Source of the DNA: Clostridiaceae bacterium
GTDB taxonomy: Bacteria; Bacillota; Clostridia; Saccharofermentanales; Fastidiosipilaceae
Assembly: GCA_012514965.1 (NCBI GenBank)
Contig: JAAYZH010000212.1
Location: 1-5,135 of the forward strand
Length of the DNA stretch: 5,135 nucleotides
Direction: 5' to 3'
Under the pieces are notes generated by a model that was not told the DNA's origin, ran no database searches, and saw only the letters and a list, made by a program, of their open reading frames with translations. The first letter of the stretch is position 1, and each line of letters opens with the position of its first letter. The translations under genes were made by a program, and so were the position numbers. Shown here piece by piece: positions 1 through 3,066 of the stretch.

Positions 1-42
1 GCCCAGGCCATCGCCGCCTGGCTGGAAGAGCACGGCAACTGA
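1..42 (+). CDS. 3' end of an unidentified gene
   Basis: Frame 1 is open from the window edge and reads AQAIAAWLEEHGN before a TGA stop at 40-42. Only 13 residues are visible, so neither family nor function can be assigned. The composition (Ala, Trp-Leu-Glu-Glu) would fit a C-terminal amphipathic helix of a soluble protein. That this is a real gene end is supported by the intrinsic terminator that begins 30 bp downstream in the same orientation. The rest of the gene lies left of the window. Confidence 0.6.
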   Translation, partial: AQAIAAWLEEHGN

Positions 43-71
43 CAAGCAAGTTGAAATAGACAAGAATTCAG

Positions 72-103
72 GAGTTGTCTCATTCTTGGGACAGCTCTTT
101 TTT
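72..103 (+). terminator. intrinsic terminator of the left-edge gene
   Basis: A 10-bp stem pairs GAGTTGTCTC (72-81) with GGGACAGCTC (88-97), including two G-T wobble pairs, around the 6-base loop ATTCTT. It is followed directly by six T residues (98-103). The pair A70-T99 and wobble G71-T98 could lengthen the stem into the T tract. Orientation and position fit termination of the gene that stops at base 42. The hairpin is related in sequence to the one at 214-245. Confidence 0.85.
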
Positions 104-211
104 GGTTAAAGTTGTGACGCCCGCGCATGGAATTTGCAAAAGTCTGCTCAACTCCCACCCTCACCGATACCGGCGAATGGCTCCACAGCAGGCCACCAAA
201 GCAAGATGCTC
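104..211. other. intergenic stretch with no recognised feature
   Basis: About 108 bp lie between two related terminator hairpins. No plausible coding region with a ribosome binding site is present; open frames here have no start context and no recognisable protein similarity. There is no tRNA T-arm consensus and no long inverted repeat, only weak 3-4 bp stems such as CCG-ATAC-CGG. It could be a spacer, a small RNA lying between terminators, or the interior of a small repeat element bounded by the two hairpins. The sequence alone does not decide between these. Confidence 0.4.
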
Positions 212-245
212 AAAAGGAGCTGCCTCACTGATGAGACAGCTCCTT
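212..245 (-). terminator. intrinsic terminator of the zinc-ribbon gene
   Basis: The outer stem is nine perfect base pairs, AAGGAGCTG (214-222) with CAGCTCCTT (237-245). A C/A mismatch follows, then four more pairs (224-227 with 232-235) around the loop CTGA. Read leftward, the stem runs into TTTT (bases 215-212), a short T tract. It lies 30 bp beyond the stop codon of the leftward gene at 275-1012, as expected for its terminator. On the plus strand the hairpin is followed by ACAAG and lacks a T tract. Confidence 0.75.
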
Positions 246-274
246 ACAAGTTTGGATTACTTGAGAACGTGGGC

Positions 275-1012
275 CTAGTTCAGATCAGTAGCTTTGACCT
301 CACCATCAATCATACGGATGTTGTAGCCGCCGGACTCGCTGTCAAAAAGACGAACCTCGACCTTGGCTTGCGCAGCTTCCTCTGTGATCTCATAGACCTC
401 TGCATAGGCTTGAGCATAATTCTGAAAAATACTAAGTGCCTCATTCTCACTGGTCGCGGCAGGGCTGACGATAATGATCACCTGGTTTCTCTGTCGCTCG
501 ATATTGAGACGATTTTCTTCGTTCGCATAGGCCAGGAAGGTAGGCAGCTTCTCTTTCAAAGCGGTTTTCTTATTCTCGCGAGTCAGATAGATTGGCAGAG
601 CGACTGCTGAAAGTACAAGCAGAAATGCGACTACACCGCCGATGATCGCCACGCGATGCTTGGTAGCGCAGTAAGGTTTCACAATTGGCTTGTTCTGCAA
701 CGCGACGCGCTCACGAGGCGTGAGCTTGCCTTCCGCACGCTTCTCAACAGCTGCGGCGCGGCGGGCAGGCACCGCCGCCATGACACTGGCACCGCCAAGG
801 CCTTGAGCCTGCAATGCCGCGACCTTCACTTCTGTGGCAGGCTCGGCATATTCCACATTCTCATACTTGTGGCCTGATGCATCTACACCGAGGCGAATTC
901 CTTCCGCGGTGTTCACTTCGGCCCAACAAAAAATACAATACGTGCTTTCGTTCTCGTCATTCAAACGCATTAAAGAGCCGCAGTTTGTGCACAAACCCTC
1001 GTGTAACGCCAT
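275..1012 (-). CDS. zinc-ribbon single-pass membrane protein, function unknown
   Basis: The gene encodes 245 residues. I do not recognise the family. Visible parts in order: an N-terminal zinc ribbon with CxxC pairs at C8/C11 and C26/C29; an Ala-rich, charged, probably flexible linker (about 55-110); one hydrophobic segment (about 121-143) preceded by a basic stretch; and a C-terminal domain (about 150-245) rich in Glu and Ala whose predicted strand-helix-strand pattern has no cysteine. The basic residues before the span suggest the ribbon is cytoplasmic and the C-terminal domain extracytoplasmic (inference). The second CxxC is followed by Trp where Gly is common in such ribbons. An in-frame ATG 13 codons upstream exists, but ATG at 1012 has AAGGAG five bases upstream, and the longer start would place that site inside the coding region. 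It is transcribed away from galK and ends just before a terminator, so it appears monocistronic. A sensing, envelope-stress or scaffold role is possible but not shown. Confidence 0.85.
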   Translation of the reverse strand: MALHEGLCTNCGSLMRLNDENESTYCIFCWAEVNTAEGIRLGVDASGHKYENVEYAEPATEVKVAALQAQGLGGASVMAAVPARRAAAVEKRAEGKLTPRERVALQNKPIVKPYCATKHRVAIIGGVVAFLLVLSAVALPIYLTRENKKTALKEKLPTFLAYANEENRLNIERQRNQVIIIVSPAATSENEALSIFQNYAQAYAEVYEITEEAAQAKVEVRLFDSESGGYNIRMIDGEVKATDLN

Positions 1013-1017
1013 AAAAT

Positions 1018-1023
1018 CTCCTT
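1018..1023 (-). promoter_or_regulatory. ribosome binding site deciding the zinc-ribbon gene start
   Basis: Read leftward, AAGGAG (within AAAGGAGA) is followed by five bases and then ATG at 1012-1010. This strong Shine-Dalgarno match selects the 245-residue start over the in-frame ATG at 1051. No convincing -35/-10 pair was found for this gene. AT-rich candidates such as TATATT (1039-1034) lack a good -35 at proper spacing. Confidence 0.85.
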
Positions 1024-1054
1024 TATATAGAAAAATATATATTTCAAACATTCA

Positions 1055-1084
1055 TTGCTTAATCACAATATTGCAAATTATAAT
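1055..1084 (+). promoter_or_regulatory. candidate promoter of galK-tadA
   Basis: A perfect TATAAT at 1079-1084 is preceded, with an 18-bp spacer, by TTGCTT (1055-1060), which keeps only the TTG of the -35 consensus. This would start transcription near 1091 and give a leader of about 70 nt. A second overlapping candidate is TTGCAA (1071-1076), a 17-bp spacer and TATAGA (1094-1099), four of six matches in each box. Either would drive the galactokinase gene. The assignment rests on consensus matching only. Confidence 0.5.
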
Positions 1085-1100
1085 AGGAAACAGTATAGAG

Positions 1101-1138
1101 TGCAAACAAGAAAGCAGAAATGCTTGTTTTTGTTTGCA
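1101..1138. repeat. inverted repeat in the galK leader
   Basis: TGCAAACA (1101-1108) is repeated in inverted form as TGTTTGCA (1131-1138). Inside it, AAGCA (1112-1116) pairs with TGCTT (1121-1125) across a GAAA loop, so the whole block can fold into one long hairpin with an asymmetric internal loop. It lies between the candidate promoter and the galK ribosome binding site. The right arm is followed by A residues, not T, so it is not an intrinsic terminator. It may be a repressor operator, an mRNA stabiliser or a translational control hairpin. Confidence 0.65.
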
Positions 1139-1148
1139 AAAAAGATGC

Positions 1149-1152
1149 GAGG
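1149..1152 (+). promoter_or_regulatory. ribosome binding site deciding the galK start
   Basis: GAGG, within GCGAGG, lies seven bases before ATG at 1160. It supports initiation there. An in-frame ATG at 1055 would add 35 residues that run through the promoter and the inverted repeat, with no family resemblance. Confidence 0.7.
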
Positions 1153-1159
1153 TATCAAT

Positions 1160-2449
1160 ATGAGTAACACCAAGGTAGTAGATTACTGGAAACAAGCAGA
1201 AGGCGTGGGCAGGCTGAGCCGTCTTTACGGGCAGGATTCTGAGCGTCTGGCTGCTGAGGCGTTGCGTTATGAAGAGCTGGAATCGCTGTTCCTCAAGAAT
1301 TTCGGGACTCGCGGCAATCTCCGTTTCTTCAGCGCGCCGGGCCGCAGTGAAATTGCAGGCAACCACACAGACCATCAATGGGGCAAAGTGATCGCTGCTT
1401 CTGTAGATCTCGATGTCATTGCTGCAGTCGTTCCGCGCGAAGACGGTATCATCGAGCTAGCCTCCAAGGGTTATGGGCGTTGTGATCGGGTGAATACAAA
1501 TGATCTGGCAGTGCAAAAGAACGAAACCGGCCATTCTGCCGCTCTGATACGCGGTGTAGTCGCTGGTCTGGTTCAACAAGGGTACAAAGTCGGCGGATTC
1601 TCCGCCTTCACGAGCAGTGAAGTACCTTCAGGTTCAGGTCTCTCTTCTTCTGCTGCCTTTGAGATTCTGCTGGTCACGATTTTGGATATTCTCTACAACG
1701 ATGGGGACATTCCTCCTCTGCAGCGGGCAAAGATAGGCCAATTCGCCGAAAATACCTATTTTGGTAAACCGAGCGGTCTTTTGGATCAATCCGGTTGCGC
1801 AGTAGGCGGTTTTGCAGCGTTGGACTTTGCCGGCGGCGCAATGCCGGCCATGAAACAAATTCAAGTGGATTTCGCGAGAGCAGGTTACGCCATGGTCGTT
1901 ACACAGACCGGCGGCAGCCATGCGAATCTCACACACGAATACGCGGCGATTCCGGGCGATATGCGTTGCATCGCTTCGGCACTTGGCGGCAGTGTACTCA
2001 GTGAGGTAGATCCAGCTGCCTTCAATGCTTCTATCCCCTCCCTCCGCGAAAAATGTGGTGACAGGGCGGTTTTGCGCGCCATTCACTTTTTCACTGAACA
2101 AGAGCGAGTGGTTGCGCAAGGACACTGCCTTGAGGAAGGTCGCATCGAGGACTTCCTTGCTCTCGTCAATGAGTCAGGCTTGAGTTCCGAGCTGCAGCTT
2201 CAGAATATTACTCCGGCAGGTGAAACTGTTCAGCAGGAATTGGCGCTGGCACTGGCACTCAGTCGTCGTTTTCTCCATGGCAAAAAGGGCGCGGTTCGCG
2301 TACATGGCGGCGGTTTTGGCGGTACCATTCAGGCTTACATAGCTCTGGAAGACGTTGAAGCCTATTGCGCGGACATGAATCAGGTATTCGGCCAAGGCAG
2401 TGCCAAGGTGCTGGGCATTCGCCCGGTAGGCGGAGTTGAGCTGGTCTAA
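1160..2449 (+). CDS. galK: galactokinase-family GHMP sugar kinase
   Basis: The 429-residue product is a GHMP-superfamily kinase of the galactokinase branch, expected to phosphorylate a sugar at C1 with ATP in the cytoplasm, classically galactose in the Leloir pathway. Visible motifs: the N-terminal signature APGRSEIAGNHTDH (59-72); the phosphate-binding motif VPSGSGLSSSAA (155-166); D209 in LLDQ as the likely catalytic base; and the C-terminal glycine motif HGGGFGGT (382-389). Length is slightly above the usual 380-400, partly from an N-terminal extension of about 50 residues before the signature. Two features differ from textbook GalK: the signature has GNHTDH in place of GEHTDY, and the segment TQTGGSHANLTHEYAAIPGDM (248-268) replaces the usual region with NxxVxH and an RR pair. 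I recall both from clostridial proteins annotated galactokinase, so substrate may be galactose or a related sugar. No galT or galE is visible nearby. The stop overlaps the tadA start (TAATG). Confidence 0.85.
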   Translation: MSNTKVVDYWKQAEGVGRLSRLYGQDSERLAAEALRYEELESLFLKNFGTRGNLRFFSAPGRSEIAGNHTDHQWGKVIAASVDLDVIAAVVPREDGIIELASKGYGRCDRVNTNDLAVQKNETGHSAALIRGVVAGLVQQGYKVGGFSAFTSSEVPSGSGLSSSAAFEILLVTILDILYNDGDIPPLQRAKIGQFAENTYFGKPSGLLDQSGCAVGGFAALDFAGGAMPAMKQIQVDFARAGYAMVVTQTGGSHANLTHEYAAIPGDMRCIASALGGSVLSEVDPAAFNASIPSLREKCGDRAVLRAIHFFTEQERVVAQGHCLEEGRIEDFLALVNESGLSSELQLQNITPAGETVQQELALALALSRRFLHGKKGAVRVHGGGFGGTIQAYIALEDVEAYCADMNQVFGQGSAKVLGIRPVGGVELV

Positions 2450-3066
2450 TGCCTAGTCGGTTCGAAGAAGCGTGTATGCTCGCAGCACTCGAAGAAGCCA
2501 AAACCGCAGCCGCGCAGGGCGAGGTGCCCATTGGCTGTGTGATTACTCTCAATGGCAAAATCCTGGCACGGGCCCACAATCTCAGAGAAAGTACACGCGA
2601 TGTCACGTCTCACGCCGAGATTCTGGCGCTGCGCGAAGCGGCTGCACAGCAGAATTCCTGGCGTTTAGATGGGGCTGTCGTGTTTGTGACACTCGAGCCT
2701 TGCCCCATGTGTGCCTCGGCTCTCCAGCAAGCCAGAGTTGCGAAGGTCTTCTTCGCTGCCGCTGACCCGAAGGCAGGTGCAGTCGTATCCACTGATCACT
2801 TTTTTGATCGCGTCGACCTCAATCACAAGGTCCTCTATCAATCAGGACCTTGTGAGGCAGAAGCCGCGGAAATGCTTCGCGACTTCTTCAGACAGAGGCG
2901 TGCCCGCAACAAGGCTCTTAATCAGGCACTCGGCGGGCGGGCAGCCCGCCGGAAACTGATGGAATTGCGTGGTTCCTCACTGAAGTCCCAGGAGGGATCG
3001 GCTGAAGCTGAAAGCTCTGGCCAGACGAATCGACCAGATGTCGATGCGGGCCAGCCTCTCTCCTAA
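2449..3066 (+). CDS. tadA: tRNA adenosine(34) deaminase TadA
   Basis: TadA deaminates adenosine 34 of tRNA-Arg(ACG) to inosine, allowing the anticodon to read CGU, CGC and CGA; the enzyme is cytoplasmic, zinc-dependent and usually dimeric. The 205-residue product shows the full cytidine/deoxycytidylate deaminase signature: zinc ligands H55, C85 and C88, the proton-shuttling E57 in HAE, and PCPMC (84-88). GEVPIGCV (24-31), NHKV (125-128) and the basic FFRQRRARNKA (146-156) align with the E. coli enzyme. Most TadA proteins are about 150-170 residues, so roughly 45 C-terminal residues are extra; the last 29 or so are encoded by DNA that is also the 3' end of addA on the other strand. The ATG at 2449 overlaps the galK stop by one base, implying translational coupling. 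GGAG at 2432-2435 is 13 bases upstream, a loose ribosome binding site. M10 is a less likely alternative start. Confidence 0.93.
   Translation: MPSRFEEACMLAALEEAKTAAAQGEVPIGCVITLNGKILARAHNLRESTRDVTSHAEILALREAAAQQNSWRLDGAVVFVTLEPCPMCASALQQARVAKVFFAAADPKAGAVVSTDHFFDRVDLNHKVLYQSGPCEAEAAEMLRDFFRQRRARNKALNQALGGRAARRKLMELRGSSLKSQEGSAEAESSGQTNRPDVDAGQPLS
2823..2855. repeat. perfect 12-bp inverted repeat inside tadA
   Basis: TCACAAGGTCCT (2823-2834) and AGGACCTTGTGA (2844-2855) are exact reverse complements separated by nine bases, CTATCAATC. The repeat covers the codons for the conserved NHKV stretch and the following residues of TadA. No T tract follows on either strand, so it is not a standard intrinsic terminator. 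It lies about 120 bp past the addA stop on the leftward transcript and could also act there. Confidence 0.8.
2931..2951. repeat. GC-rich hairpin near the 3' end of tadA and addA
   Basis: CGGCGGGC (2931-2938) and GCCCGCCG (2944-2951) form a perfect 8-bp all-GC stem around the loop GGGCA. It encodes part of the TadA C-terminal extension. On the opposite strand it begins 25 bp past the addA stop, where a terminator would be expected. No T tract follows on either side, so it may be a transcript-end stabilising hairpin or a Rho-independent-like pause without U tract. Confidence 0.7.

Noticed and set aside
104..211. Possible tRNA gene on either strand
   Set aside because: No GGTTCRANTCC-type T-arm and no acceptor stem could be found.
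134..610. Rightward open frame of 158 codons opposite the zinc-ribbon gene
   Set aside because: It starts inside the intergenic region without a ribosome binding site and runs antisense to a gene with clear motifs; it reads as a shadow frame.
1013..1051. N-terminal extension of 13 residues on the zinc-ribbon protein
   Set aside because: The extension would include the strong AAGGAG site and AT-rich leader; ATG at 1012 is ideally placed after that site.
1055..1159. N-terminal extension of 35 residues on the galactokinase
   Set aside because: It runs through the candidate promoter and the leader inverted repeat, is Lys/Arg/Asn-rich with no family resemblance, and ATG at 1160 has its own GAGG site.
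1634..2125. Leftward open frame of 163 codons inside galK
   Set aside because: Antisense to conserved galactokinase motifs, no ribosome binding site or recognisable product.
2241..2262. CTGGCA repeats in galK
   Set aside because: They encode alternating Leu and Ala (LALALAL) and are explained by codon use.
2259..2606. Leftward open frame spanning the galK-tadA junction
   Set aside because: It only mirrors codon composition of the two real genes; the residues do not resemble any family.
2900..3066. Frameshift in tadA as the reason for the long tail
   Set aside because: All conserved TadA motifs are in one frame through FFRQRR, and no conserved sequence was missing afterwards; a lost stop codon is simpler. 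Kept as a resequencing check only.
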